NCBI GenBank assembly: GCA_902565325.1
Contig: CACFEM010000018.1
Span: 1 to 14,560 of the forward strand
Length of the DNA: 14,560 nucleotides
Origin: an uncultured Pelagibacteraceae bacterium
GTDB taxonomy: Bacteria; Pseudomonadota; Alphaproteobacteria; Pelagibacterales; Pelagibacteraceae
Direction of reading: 5' to 3'
Made by a program: the position numbers and the translations under genes. This document shows positions 1 through 8,002 of this stretch, piece by piece; positions within the stretch are counted from its first letter, which is position 1; each line of letters opens with the position of its first letter. The notes under the pieces were generated by a model. That model saw only the letters and a list, made by a program, of their open reading frames with translations. It made no database searches and had not been told where the DNA came from.

Positions 1-872
1 ATAGGTTCAATTTTATTTACAAGTTCTTCTGCTAATTTTTCTTTAAATTCTGAAAAGTTTTTACCTGCAAAATTTTTTACTGAATTTTCTAATAAAGAAT
101 TTGTCAAGCTTGAATAAATTCCTAAAAGATTCTTTGCTTCCAGTCTCTCATCAAGTTCCTTTATGCTTTGTGGCATAGGCAATGGATCAGTTTTTGCTTT
201 TTTAATTTTGTTTATTATTTGATCTTTATCATCTGTTAAATTTATTCTACTTAAGTCTGATAATTCTGATTTACTCATTTTTTTTGAACCATCTTTTAAA
301 CTCATTATTCTTGAAAATTCATTTTGAATTAAAGGTTCTGGAACTTGAAGAAAATTTTCTACTTCAAAATCATTATTAAATTTTTGAGCTATATCTCTAC
401 ATAATTCCAAATGTTGTTTTTGATCATCACCCACAGGAACATGAGTAGCATCGTATAAAAGAATATCAGCCGCCATTAGAACTGGATAAGAGTATAATCC
501 AATACTAGCTTTCTCCTTATCTTTACCAGCTTTCTCTTTAAATTGGGTCATTCTATTTAGCCAACCCATTCTAGCAACACAGCTTAATATCCATGCTCCT
601 TCTGCATGAGCAGCCACACTAGATTGATTAAAAATTATACTTTTTTTTGGATCTATTCCGCTTGCTATAAAAGTTGCAACAGTTTCCCGGATATTATTTT
701 TTAATTCTTTAGGATCTTGCTTTACTGTAATGGCATGTAGATCAACTACACAAAAAATACATTTATTATCTTTATCGTTATTTAAGTCTACAAAGTTTTT
801 TATGGCACCTAAATAATTTCCAAGATGGAGATTACCTGTAGGCTGAACACCAGAGAATATTTTTTTACCCAT
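1..872 (-). CDS. trpS: Tryptophanyl-tRNA synthetase, C-terminus cut by window edge
   Basis: Class I aminoacyl-tRNA synthetase that charges tRNA-Trp with tryptophan in the cytoplasm. The reverse strand from the ATG at 870-872 stays open to the window edge, giving 290 codons of a family usually near 330-340 residues, so roughly 45 C-terminal residues lie outside. The N-terminus carries the TrpS form of the HIGH motif (TGNLHLGNY, residues 12-20). The Trp-specific MAADILLY and [13 protein letters not shown] blocks follow, and the second ATP-binding signature KMSKS is at residues 198-202 (bases 267-281). The start codon lies only four bases after the murJ stop, so the gene is very likely cotranscribed with murJ. 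No Shine-Dalgarno sequence is evident. MurJ next to TrpS is a familiar alphaproteobacterial arrangement (established knowledge, from memory). Identity is secure; only the C-terminus is unseen. Confidence 0.97.
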   Translation of the reverse strand, partial: MGKKIFSGVQPTGNLHLGNYLGAIKNFVDLNNDKDNKCIFCVVDLHAITVKQDPKELKNNIRETVATFIASGIDPKKSIIFNQSSVAAHAEGAWILSCVARMGWLNRMTQFKEKAGKDKEKASIGLYSYPVLMAADILLYDATHVPVGDDQKQHLELCRDIAQKFNNDFEVENFLQVPEPLIQNEFSRIMSLKDGSKKMSKSELSDLSRINLTDDKDQIINKIKKAKTDPLPMPQSIKELDERLEAKNLLGIYSSLTNSLLENSVKNFAGKNFSEFKEKLAEELVNKIEP

Positions 873-876
873 AAAA

Positions 877-2406
877 TTAATACTTTAATTTAATATCATT
901 CATTTGAAAAGCTTTGATGAAATAACACAAAATTAAATAAAACAATAATCCTAATATAACAGATAAAACTAAATAAAAAGATTTAATTGATTGATTAAAT
1001 GCTAATTCATTTTGGAAAAAATTTAACATAAAGTTAAAAAATAAACCCATCATAATTGATGCAAAAATTATTTTAATAAATTTAATAAAAAATATTTGGT
1101 TAAAATAAAATAGTTGTTGATTTTTTAAAAATAAAAATAACAATATTGAATTAAACCAAGATGAAATAGATGTAGCTATTGGAATTATTATAAACCCAAT
1201 ATCATTAAAATAATACAAACTGATAAAAATATTAACCAATACTGAGATCAAAGAAATGTAAAATGGAGTTTTGGTATCATGGTTTGCAAAGAAAAAACTT
1301 GAAAAAACTTTTATCAATGCAAAAGCAGGCAGACCTAACGCAAAATAATATAAAGCTAAGCTTGAGTTGCTCACCGAATTTTCATTAAAAGACCCATAGC
1401 CAAATAAAGCTGAAATAATTTGTTCTGATCCTATGATTAAAGCGATAGTTGCTGGAAGACTTAAAAATAAACTTAATTCAAGTGCTTTATTTTGTATAAG
1501 CAAAATCTTATTTTTTTTTCTAGATTGAATATGTTTTGAAAGCTGTGGAAGTATTACAACTCCAATCGCAATACCAGCTATAGCTAGATTAATTTGGTAA
1601 ATTCTATCTGCATAATATAAATAAGAAACTGCACTTGCTTGAAAAGATGCGATTATTGTTCCAATTAAAATATTAATTTGAGTGACACCTGATGAGAAAA
1701 TACTTGGTAAAAGTTTTTTAAAAAAAAATTTAACTTTGTTACTTACTTTAAATTCAAAACTAAATTTAGGTGAGTAATATTTTGAAACGTATTTATATAA
1801 AAATATTAATTGTAAAAAACCAGCTACAGAAACACCATAAGATAAATAATAAACTAATTGATCACCAAAAGATTTAGAAAAAATTAATACTAAAATTAAA
1901 ACAATATTTAAAATTATTGGAGCCGCAGCTGCAGCTGCAAACTTATTATGAGAATTTAAAATTGCGGAAAAGAATGATGCTAGACAAATAAAAAATAAAA
2001 AAGGAAAAGTAATTCTTGTTAAATTTATAGCTACCTCCATTTTTTCAAAATCACCAATAAATCCTGGGGCAATAATTGAAACAAACACAGGCATAAAAAT
2101 TTCAATAATTATTGTTAAGAATAACAATCCTAAAAAAAGAAGGTTAAATATATCATTAGCAAATTTATTTGATTGTTTTTTTCCCTTGGTGATTTCTGAT
2201 GAATAACTTGGAACAAATGCTGCATTAAAGGTGCCCTCTGCAAATAATCTTCTGAAAGTATTTGGGATTCTAAATGCTACAAAAAAAGTATCCGCCAACA
2301 TCCCTGTTCCTAAAAAAATTGCTATTAAAATATCTCTTAAATAACCCAGTAATCTACTAATGATAGTATAAAAACCAAATGTGCCTGTTGACTTAAGTAA
2401 GTTCAT
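877..2406 (-). CDS. murJ: Lipid II flippase MurJ (MviN)
   Basis: Inner-membrane MOP-superfamily transporter that moves the peptidoglycan precursor lipid II from the cytoplasmic to the periplasmic face. The 509-residue product is hydrophobic throughout, with the many membrane segments expected of the 14-TM family; E. coli MurJ has about 511 residues. The N-terminus MNLLKS and the diagnostic block around residues 45-67 (FRIPN, then [18 protein letters not shown]) match MurJ closely. The charged residues known to matter in E. coli MurJ have equivalents here: R18, R24, D39, R52, and the arginine of the YYADR motif near residue 270. It is divergent from maeB across a 52-base gap and is followed after four bases by trpS. 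A run of nine A residues on each strand (near 1511-1519 and 1720-1728) is ordinary for this base composition. Confidence 0.97.
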   Translation of the reverse strand: MNLLKSTGTFGFYTIISRLLGYLRDILIAIFLGTGMLADTFFVAFRIPNTFRRLFAEGTFNAAFVPSYSSEITKGKKQSNKFANDIFNLLFLGLLFLTIIIEIFMPVFVSIIAPGFIGDFEKMEVAINLTRITFPFLFFICLASFFSAILNSHNKFAAAAAAPIILNIVLILVLIFSKSFGDQLVYYLSYGVSVAGFLQLIFLYKYVSKYYSPKFSFEFKVSNKVKFFFKKLLPSIFSSGVTQINILIGTIIASFQASAVSYLYYADRIYQINLAIAGIAIGVVILPQLSKHIQSRKKNKILLIQNKALELSLFLSLPATIALIIGSEQIISALFGYGSFNENSVSNSSLALYYFALGLPAFALIKVFSSFFFANHDTKTPFYISLISVLVNIFISLYYFNDIGFIIIPIATSISSWFNSILLFLFLKNQQLFYFNQIFFIKFIKIIFASIMMGLFFNFMLNFFQNELAFNQSIKSFYLVLSVILGLLFYLILCYFIKAFQMNDIKLKY

Positions 2407-2416
2407 AAATCATATT
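2388..2416 (+). promoter_or_regulatory. Candidate sigma70-type promoter for maeB
   Basis: TTGACT at 2388-2393 matches five of six bases of the -35 consensus. It is followed by a 17-base spacer and CATATT at 2411-2416, a four-of-six -10 match that keeps the important A and final T. Transcription would start near 2423, about 36 bases before the maeB ATG. The -35 lies inside the 5' end of divergent murJ. In such AT-rich DNA weak matches are common, so this is a suggestion only. Confidence 0.33.
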
Positions 2417-2458
2417 AGTCTTAATTTTACCCCAATTGTACACTTATTGTTATCAGAA

Positions 2459-4744
2459 ATGAAAAAAACAAAAATTGATCATTACACAGATAAAGAAGCT
2501 TTAGATTTTCATAAAGACAAAAAACCAGGCAAGATTGAGATTATTTCTTCCAAAAATATGACAACTAAGCGTGATCTCGCTTTAGCATATTCTCCAGGAG
2601 TTGCTGCTCCTGTAAAAAAAATAAGCGAAAACCCAGAAGCAGCTTATGATTACACAAGTAAAGGAAACCTTGTTGCTGTAATAAGTAATGGTTCAGCAAT
2701 ATTGGGGATGGGAAATTTAGGTGCTCTTGCATCAAAGCCCGTAATGGAAGGAAAGGCTGTATTATTTAAAAGATTTGCAGATATTGACTCGATTGATTTA
2801 GAGATTGATTGTAAAGACTCAGATGAAATCATTAATTCAATTAAAAATTTTGCACCTAGCTTTGGTGGAATAAATTTAGAAGATATAGCAGCCCCAGATT
2901 GTTTTATAATAGAACAGAAATTAAAAGAAATTTTGGATATTCCAGTTTTTCATGATGATCAACATGGAACAGCAATTATAACAACCGCAGCATTAATTAA
3001 TGCTTTAGATATTTGTGGAAAATCAATAAAAAAAATTAAAGTTGTAGTTAATGGTGCTGGAGCTTCGGCACAAGCCTGTACTGAATTATTTAAAAACTCA
3101 GGAGTAAAATCCGAAAATATAATAATGCTAGACAGAAAGGGCGTTATTTATGAAGGAAGAACTGAGGGAATAGATCAATGGAAATCCAGATATGCAGTTA
3201 AAACTAAACATAGAACCTTAGAGGATGCTGTTAACGGTGCAGATGTTTTTTTAGGATTATCTGCAAAAGGTGTTCTAAAAAAAGACATGGTTAAATCAAT
3301 GGCAAAAAATCCAATTATATTTGCTTGTGCTAATCCTGACCCAGAAATTACTCCAGAGGAAATTAGTGAGGTTAGAAATGATGCAATTGTTGCAACAGGA
3401 AGATCAGATTACCCCAATCAAGTAAATAATTTAATTGGATTTCCTTATATCTTTAGAGGAGCTTTAGACGTTAGATCCAAAACTATAAATGAAAAAATGA
3501 AAGTTGCTGCAGCTAATGCGATAGCCAAACTTGCAAGAGAAGATGTTCCTGATGAGGTAGTTGCAGCTATGGGTGGAGAAAGACCTCATTACGGTAAAGA
3601 TTATATTATCCCATCTACATTTGATCCAAGATTAATTAGTGTAATACCAGCGGCTGTAGCAAAAGCAGCTATAGATAGTGGGGTGGCTAGAAAAAGTATA
3701 GAAGATTTTGAAGTTTATAAAGAGCAACTAAAACAAAGACTAGACCCGACAGTAACCATCATGCAAGGTATAAATTCATTTATCAAAAAAAATCAGAAAA
3801 GAATTGTTTTTGCAGATGGTGAAGATGAAAATACTTTAAAAGCTGCAATAGCATTTAAAAATTCTAAATTAGGAATCCCAATTTTGGTTGGAAAAGAAGG
3901 TAAAATAAAAGAGCAAATAAAAAATATTGGATATAGTGATAAATTTGACATTGAAATTGTTAATTCAAAAGATGATGAAAAAAGAAAAAGATATGTAAAA
4001 CACTTATTTGAAAAGTTACAAAGAGAGCAAGGATTATTAGAGCGTGATTGTGATCGAATGATTAGAAATGATAGAGTTGTTTGGGCAACAAGTATGGTGG
4101 CATGCGGAGACGCAGACGGTGCAGTAACAGGAAATACCAGACGTTTTGGAGCTTCATTTGAAAAAATTAAGCAAGTTGTTGATGTTAGACAAGGTGAAAT
4201 AATGTTTGGATTAAATATGATCGTTCATAAAGGAAGAACTATATTTGTTGGCGATACAAGCGTTCATGAATATCCAACATCTGAACAATTGGCTGAAATT
4301 GCAATATCCACAGCAAGAGTGGTTAGACTTTTCGGATTTGATCCTAAAGTTGCTTTTGTTTCACACTCAACTTTTGGGCAACCTCTTACAAGTAGAACAA
4401 AACATATTAGAAATGCTGTTGAAATATTGAAAGAAAAAAAAGTTGATTTTGAATTTGATGGGGATATGCAGCCTGATGTTGCTCTTAATCCAGAGTATGA
4501 GGAACTTTATCCTTTTGCAAAGATAGTTGGTAAAGCGAATATTTTAATAATGCCTGGACAGCATAGTGCAGCAATTTCATATAAACTTATGAAAACAATT
4601 GGAGATACAAAAGTTATTGGACCATTATTAATCGGACTTGGACTTCCAATAGAAATTGCACCTTTAAGATCATCAACTTCAGAAATACTTAACTTGGCAT
4701 CAATTGCTGCTTATTCTTCTCAGGTGATAGATTATAAAAAGTAA
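2459..4744 (+). CDS. maeB: MaeB-type malic enzyme with PTA-like C-terminal domain
   Basis: Oxidative decarboxylation of malate to pyruvate and CO2, usually NADP-linked in this family, connecting the TCA cycle to pyruvate and NADPH supply. The product is 761 residues, close to the roughly 759 of E. coli MaeB. Malic N-terminal domain: YSPGVAAP at residues 44-51, the conserved lysine region MEGKAVLFK at 96-104, INLEDI at 138-143 and DDQHGT at 166-171. The Rossmann glycine motif GAGASA is at 199-204, and FACANPDPE and GRSDYPNQVNN follow at 288-324. From about residue 440 to the end is a phosphate-acetyltransferase-like domain, which in MaeB proteins is regulatory (acetyl-CoA sensing) rather than a working transacetylase. 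The frame is open from 2381, but that GTG start would overlap murJ and add 26 unconserved residues, so the ATG at 2459 is chosen. No Shine-Dalgarno is seen. The stop abuts the next gene's stop with no gap. Confidence 0.95.
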   Translation: MKKTKIDHYTDKEALDFHKDKKPGKIEIISSKNMTTKRDLALAYSPGVAAPVKKISENPEAAYDYTSKGNLVAVISNGSAILGMGNLGALASKPVMEGKAVLFKRFADIDSIDLEIDCKDSDEIINSIKNFAPSFGGINLEDIAAPDCFIIEQKLKEILDIPVFHDDQHGTAIITTAALINALDICGKSIKKIKVVVNGAGASAQACTELFKNSGVKSENIIMLDRKGVIYEGRTEGIDQWKSRYAVKTKHRTLEDAVNGADVFLGLSAKGVLKKDMVKSMAKNPIIFACANPDPEITPEEISEVRNDAIVATGRSDYPNQVNNLIGFPYIFRGALDVRSKTINEKMKVAAANAIAKLAREDVPDEVVAAMGGERPHYGKDYIIPSTFDPRLISVIPAAVAKAAIDSGVARKSIEDFEVYKEQLKQRLDPTVTIMQGINSFIKKNQKRIVFADGEDENTLKAAIAFKNSKLGIPILVGKEGKIKEQIKNIGYSDKFDIEIVNSKDDEKRKRYVKHLFEKLQREQGLLERDCDRMIRNDRVVWATSMVACGDADGAVTGNTRRFGASFEKIKQVVDVRQGEIMFGLNMIVHKGRTIFVGDTSVHEYPTSEQLAEIAISTARVVRLFGFDPKVAFVSHSTFGQPLTSRTKHIRNAVEILKEKKVDFEFDGDMQPDVALNPEYEELYPFAKIVGKANILIMPGQHSAAISYKLMKTIGDTKVIGPLLIGLGLPIEIAPLRSSTSEILNLASIAAYSSQVIDYKK

Positions 4745-5338
4745 TTATTCTCGTTTAATTCTTAAGTCTTCAACAAGAATTATGCTTGCAATTACATCCT
4801 CTACATCAAGAATTTCTTTAGCTTCACTAATTACTAAATCTTTTTCCTCATGTGTAATTGCAATACCATAAAGATAAATTTTTTTTTTATATGTATCGAT
4901 TTGATAATTAGTAGATTTAATATTTTTATTTAAAATCAAAGCTGTTCTAAGCTGAGATGTAATTAATATGTCTTTAGCAGATTGTTTAAATTTAAATTCC
5001 TCTTTAATTTTTATATCGTTCCTAACTGAACGAGCGCCTTTTGTTTCCCAAGCTAATTTTGTAATAATCAATTTTTCTTCTGGATCATCTACTTTTCCAG
5101 TTATAAAAATTCTACCATCCAAAACTTTTGTTTTTACCGAAATAATATGTTTTTTATCCCTAGTTAAAATTTTTGCACTTATTGTTTTTTGCATTATTGA
5201 ATCATCTATTTGAGTACCTACTGTTCTAGGATCTAAAGCAACAGAAACACCTGTACCGAAAAGACCTTTAGAACCAACTCCAACACATCCAGTTAAAATA
5301 AAACCAATTAAAATAAAAATTAATAATTTATTTTTCAT
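4745..5338 (-). CDS. Outer-membrane lipoprotein with two BON domains (DolP/YraP-like)
   Basis: Probable periplasm-facing lipoprotein. The first 18 residues form a lipoprotein signal: basic start, hydrophobic core, and a lipobox LTGC with the lipidated cysteine at residue 18. The segment DPRTVGTQIDD (36-46) matches the region preceding the first BON domain in the DolP/YraP family. BON domain 1 spans about residues 46-113 and BON domain 2 about 122-191. Total length is 197 against about 191 for E. coli DolP. DolP in E. coli binds anionic phospholipid at division sites and supports outer-membrane integrity; the same role here is inference. The gene begins 11 bases inside the end of rsmI, implying translational coupling, and ends directly against the maeB stop. 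A run of ten A residues on the coding strand (4879-4888 on the plus strand) encodes Lys151-153. Confidence 0.88.
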   Translation of the reverse strand: MKNKLLIFILIGFILTGCVGVGSKGLFGTGVSVALDPRTVGTQIDDSIMQKTISAKILTRDKKHIISVKTKVLDGRIFITGKVDDPEEKLIITKLAWETKGARSVRNDIKIKEEFKFKQSAKDILITSQLRTALILNKNIKSTNYQIDTYKKKIYLYGIAITHEEKDLVISEAKEILDVEDVIASIILVEDLRIKRE

Positions 5339-6191
5339 TTTTTAATTCTAAACAATAATTATATATTTCTTTCTTAGATACATGACTAATTTGAGTTAAA
5401 ATATCTGTAATTTCTCTAGTAGACAATTTATTAATCATTTTTTTTATTATATTCATATCTGATTCAGTTAATTTTTTAGAGATATTTTTATTTATTTTTC
5501 TTTCAGAAATAACAACTGTGAGTTCACCTTTTGGTTCTTTTTCAAATAATTCTAATTCATCTACATTTTTTCTAATAAATTCTTCGTAAATTTTTGATAT
5601 TTCTCTACAAAAAACTATCTTTCTTCCACTAAAATTCTTTTTTATTTGAGGTATGATTTTGTTAATTTTCCTAGGAGAAATAAAAAAAACTAAAGTATTT
5701 TCAAATTCTGAAAGTTTTTTTAATTCATTAGACAATTCCTGTTTTTTGTCTGGTAAAAAACCACAAAACAAAAATTTGTCCGAAAATCCACTGATTGAAA
5801 CAGCTACAGCAACAGCCGAAGGTCCAGGAATAGGGAAAATTCTTATATCATTATTAATACACTCATTAACTAATATTGAACCTGGATCAGAAATGCTTGG
5901 TGTACCAGCATCAGATATCAAAGAAATTATTTTTCCAGATTTTAAATATTCAATAATTTTCAATACATTTTTCTTTTCATTAAATTTATGATTTGAAATT
6001 AATTTTGATTTTATTTGATATTTATCTAAAAGATTTTTTGAAACTCTAGTATCCTCGCACAAAATATAATGAGATTGCTGTAAAACCTCAATTGCTCTTA
6101 AAGTGATATCTTTTAGATTACCTAAAGGAGTTGAAACCAAATAAAGACCATTTTCGTATTCTTTTAATTTAAATTGTGGTTTTATGATCAT
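5328..6191 (-). CDS. rsmI: 16S rRNA (cytidine1402-2'-O)-methyltransferase RsmI
   Basis: SAM-dependent enzyme that 2'-O-methylates C1402 in the decoding centre of 16S rRNA, acting with RsmH, which methylates the base. The 287-residue product matches the usual size (E. coli 286). Tetrapyrrole-methylase-fold motifs appear in order: GLYLVSTPLGNLKDIT (15-30), CEDTR (45-49), SDAGTPSISDPG (93-104), PIPGPSA (120-126) and GFLP (144-147). The GNLxDIT and GTPxISDPG blocks are specific to RsmI rather than to cobalamin-pathway methylases. The ATG at 6191 follows a perfect TATAAT by 17 bases. A later in-frame ATG is not available before the conserved GLYLVSTP, which supports this start. The last 11 bases overlap the downstream BON lipoprotein gene. 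Confidence 0.97.
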   Translation of the reverse strand: MIIKPQFKLKEYENGLYLVSTPLGNLKDITLRAIEVLQQSHYILCEDTRVSKNLLDKYQIKSKLISNHKFNEKKNVLKIIEYLKSGKIISLISDAGTPSISDPGSILVNECINNDIRIFPIPGPSAVAVAVSISGFSDKFLFCGFLPDKKQELSNELKKLSEFENTLVFFISPRKINKIIPQIKKNFSGRKIVFCREISKIYEEFIRKNVDELELFEKEPKGELTVVISERKINKNISKKLTESDMNIIKKMINKLSTREITDILTQISHVSKKEIYNYCLELKNEK

Positions 6192-6208
6192 AATTTAGCT
6201 TAAAAAAT

Positions 6209-6214
6209 ATTATA
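6209..6214 (-). promoter_or_regulatory. Candidate -10 element for rsmI
   Basis: The minus strand reads a perfect TATAAT here, 17 bases upstream of the rsmI ATG, predicting a leader of about 11 bases. No good -35 is visible: the best match is TTAATT with an 18-base spacer, three of six. The same bases read on the plus strand contain TATTAT (6208-6213) and TATATT (6211-6216), which could serve the divergent lpoA-like gene. The gap between the two start codons is only 34 bases. Confidence 0.35.
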
Positions 6215-6225
6215 TTAGCATCAAA

Positions 6226-7380
6226 ATGATTAAATTAATTAAAATTATTTATTTTATTTTTATAAGTTCCCACTTTCTATTTTTTTCAACTGTTAATGCT
6301 CAAGAAAAAATCAAAATAGGATTATTAGTACCCATGACAGGAGAAAATAAAGAGATCGGAGAGTCGATCATTAAAGCAGTTGGATTGGCTGTAAAAGATA
6401 TAGATAATAATCTAATAGAAATATATCCAAAAGACACAGCAACTAAAGCTAACCAAACTTTAAAATCAGCATTTGAATTAAGTGAAATAGGTATAAAAAT
6501 TGTTATAGGCCCCGTTTTCTATGAAAGTTTAACTTATTTAGATGAAATGAGGGAGTTAACTTTTTTATCATTAACAAATAAAACATTAGACCTTCCAAAA
6601 AATGTTATCTCTGCTGGAATTAATTCTACTTCACAATTCAATACCATAAAAAAATTTTTAGAAACTAATCAAATACAAAGAACTATTTTTTTAACACCAA
6701 TCCAAGATTATGAATTTGAAGTTAAAAGAGGGATAAAAAATTCAAAAATTAAAGTTTACAAAGATTATGAGTACAATACAGAACCTACAAAACTAACAAA
6801 ACAAATAGAGGAAATTACAAACTATAGAATTAGAAAACAAAATTTAGAAGATGAAATAAAAAGAGTAAAAAATTCTAATGATCCAAATAAAGAGAAAAAA
6901 ATAAAAAGACTAGAAAAAAGATATACGTTGGGTGGTTTAAATTTTGATGCTGTTGTAATTTCTGATTTCGATGAAAGTCTAAAAAGTGTATCTACATCAC
7001 TTTTATATACCGACGTACTTCCAAAAAATAAATATTTTATAACTTTAAATCAATGGTTTGACGAAAGTCTTTTAAATGAAACAGATATACAGCCTTTATA
7101 TTATCCTTCAATAAATAAAGAAAATTTTGATAACTACAAAATAAAATACTTTAACGCATTTAATGAAGACCCTACACATTTGTCTCTATTGAGTTATGAT
7201 CTTGTTGGCTTGGTATATTATTTATCACTAAACTCAAAAGCAAAAAACCTAAACACAATTTTTAAAAGAAAAAACTCATTCAAAGGAAAAATAGGAATTT
7301 TTGATGTCAAAAATAATAAAATAAATCATAGACTTAATTTTTATAAAATTGAGGATCAAAAACTTATAGAAATTTTTTAA
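6226..7380 (+). CDS. Periplasmic penicillin-binding-protein activator, LpoA-like (type 1 periplasmic binding fold)
   Basis: Exported protein of 384 residues with an N-terminal signal peptide. The hydrophobic stretch covers about residues 4-21, and likely signal peptidase I cleavage follows VNA at residue 25, giving a mature start QEKIKIG. There is no lipobox cysteine, so unlike E. coli LpoA it is not an obvious lipoprotein. The mature start KIGLLVPMTGENKEIGESI is typical of the type 1 periplasmic-binding fold (Leu/Ile/Val-binding-like) found in the C-terminal half of LpoA. A lysine/glutamate-rich probable helical insertion at about 196-235 precedes the LNFDAVVI strand, as in alphaproteobacterial members annotated as penicillin-binding protein activator. 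The N-terminal TPR half of gammaproteobacterial LpoA is absent. Position divergent from rsmI matches E. coli lpoA-rsmI. The peptidoglycan role is inference; an amino-acid-binding role is the alternative. Confidence 0.75.
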   Translation: MIKLIKIIYFIFISSHFLFFSTVNAQEKIKIGLLVPMTGENKEIGESIIKAVGLAVKDIDNNLIEIYPKDTATKANQTLKSAFELSEIGIKIVIGPVFYESLTYLDEMRELTFLSLTNKTLDLPKNVISAGINSTSQFNTIKKFLETNQIQRTIFLTPIQDYEFEVKRGIKNSKIKVYKDYEYNTEPTKLTKQIEEITNYRIRKQNLEDEIKRVKNSNDPNKEKKIKRLEKRYTLGGLNFDAVVISDFDESLKSVSTSLLYTDVLPKNKYFITLNQWFDESLLNETDIQPLYYPSINKENFDNYKIKYFNAFNEDPTHLSLLSYDLVGLVYYLSLNSKAKNLNTIFKRKNSFKGKIGIFDVKNNKINHRLNFYKIEDQKLIEIF

Positions 7381-7966
7381 TTTTTTTAAAAGCTTGGTAT
7401 CTATGATCCATCTTGTATTTTTGAGATGGCTGCATTTCTCCAAAAGTTTTTGTTTTTTTTAAAGGAATAAAAATTGGGTCATAACCAAATCCATTCTTTC
7501 CTTTTGGCTTATCTGAAATATGACCCTCCACTTTTCCCAAGACACAAGCGATTTTTTTATTTAAGTATGAAATAGAAAGTGCGCAAATAAATCTTGCTTT
7601 GATTTTTTTACTTTTCCAATTCTTGTCTTTATTATTTAGCTCTTTATAAACTCTTCTTATAGCTTTATCAAAGTCTCCATGCCTTCCTCCCCACCTTGCA
7701 GAATAAATTCCAGGATTTTTATTTAAAAAATCTATTTCTAAACCTGAATCATCTGCTAAGCATATTAATCCTGTTTTTTGTGAAAAATATTTAGATTTAA
7801 TTAATGAGTTTTCTTTAAATGTTTTGCCATTTTCAAATGGACTTTTAAGTTTAAATTCAGATGTAGAGTGTATTTTGATCTTTTTTGGCAATAAACTCTT
7901 GATTTCTCTTAGTTTGCCTCTGTTATTAGTCCCAATGAGTAATTTATTTATTTTTTGTTTAGACAT
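7364..7966 (-). CDS. rdgB: RdgB/HAM1 nucleoside triphosphate pyrophosphatase (dITP/XTP)
   Basis: House-cleaning enzyme that hydrolyses dITP, dHAPTP and XTP to monophosphates, keeping deaminated purines out of DNA and RNA. The 200-residue product has the ordered Ham1 motifs: GTNNRGKLREI (12-22, substrate and phosphate binding), LADDSGLEID (70-79, with the DDSG acidic pair), GIYSARW (86-92), GFGYDPIF (159-166) and FGEM (175-178). The near-C-terminal purine-recognition motif, usually SHR, reads DHR at 187-189. The last 17 bases overlap the end of the LpoA-like gene on the other strand, so the two 3' ends interlock without room for a terminator. The start at 7966 faces grpE across 36 bases. Confidence 0.95.
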   Translation of the reverse strand: MSKQKINKLLIGTNNRGKLREIKSLLPKKIKIHSTSEFKLKSPFENGKTFKENSLIKSKYFSQKTGLICLADDSGLEIDFLNKNPGIYSARWGGRHGDFDKAIRRVYKELNNKDKNWKSKKIKARFICALSISYLNKKIACVLGKVEGHISDKPKGKNGFGYDPIFIPLKKTKTFGEMQPSQKYKMDHRYQAFKKIKKFL

Positions 7967-7994
7967 CTAGAAATTACTAAAATCCTTACCATAT
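7967..7994 (+). promoter_or_regulatory. Possible RpoH-like promoter for grpE
   Basis: CTAGAA at 7967-7972 resembles the heat-shock -35 CTTGAA with one mismatch. CCATAT at 7989-7994 resembles the heat-shock -10, with a 16-base spacer. If used, transcription would begin around 8001, giving a nearly leaderless grpE message, consistent with no Shine-Dalgarno before the ATG at 8003. The match is weaker than the one before dnaK and the region is AT-rich, so it is tentative. Confidence 0.28.
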
Positions 7995-8002
7995 AAGATG
8001 CT

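Noticed and set aside
2381..2458. 26-codon N-terminal extension of maeB from GTG at 2381
   Set aside because: It overlaps the 5' end of murJ, lacks MaeB-like sequence, and the ATG at 2459 gives the usual family length and N-terminus.
2407..2458. Riboswitch or other structured leader upstream of maeB
   Set aside because: SAR11-like genomes use glycine riboswitches at some central-carbon genes (from memory), but this 52-base gap is too short and shows no paired stems.
3779..4744. Separate phosphate acetyltransferase gene fused to maeB by a sequencing error
   Set aside because: The two-domain layout and total length are exactly those of normal MaeB proteins, and the linker is continuous in one frame.
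5653..5991. 112-codon open frame antisense to rsmI
   Set aside because: Shadow of the conserved rsmI motifs on the other strand.
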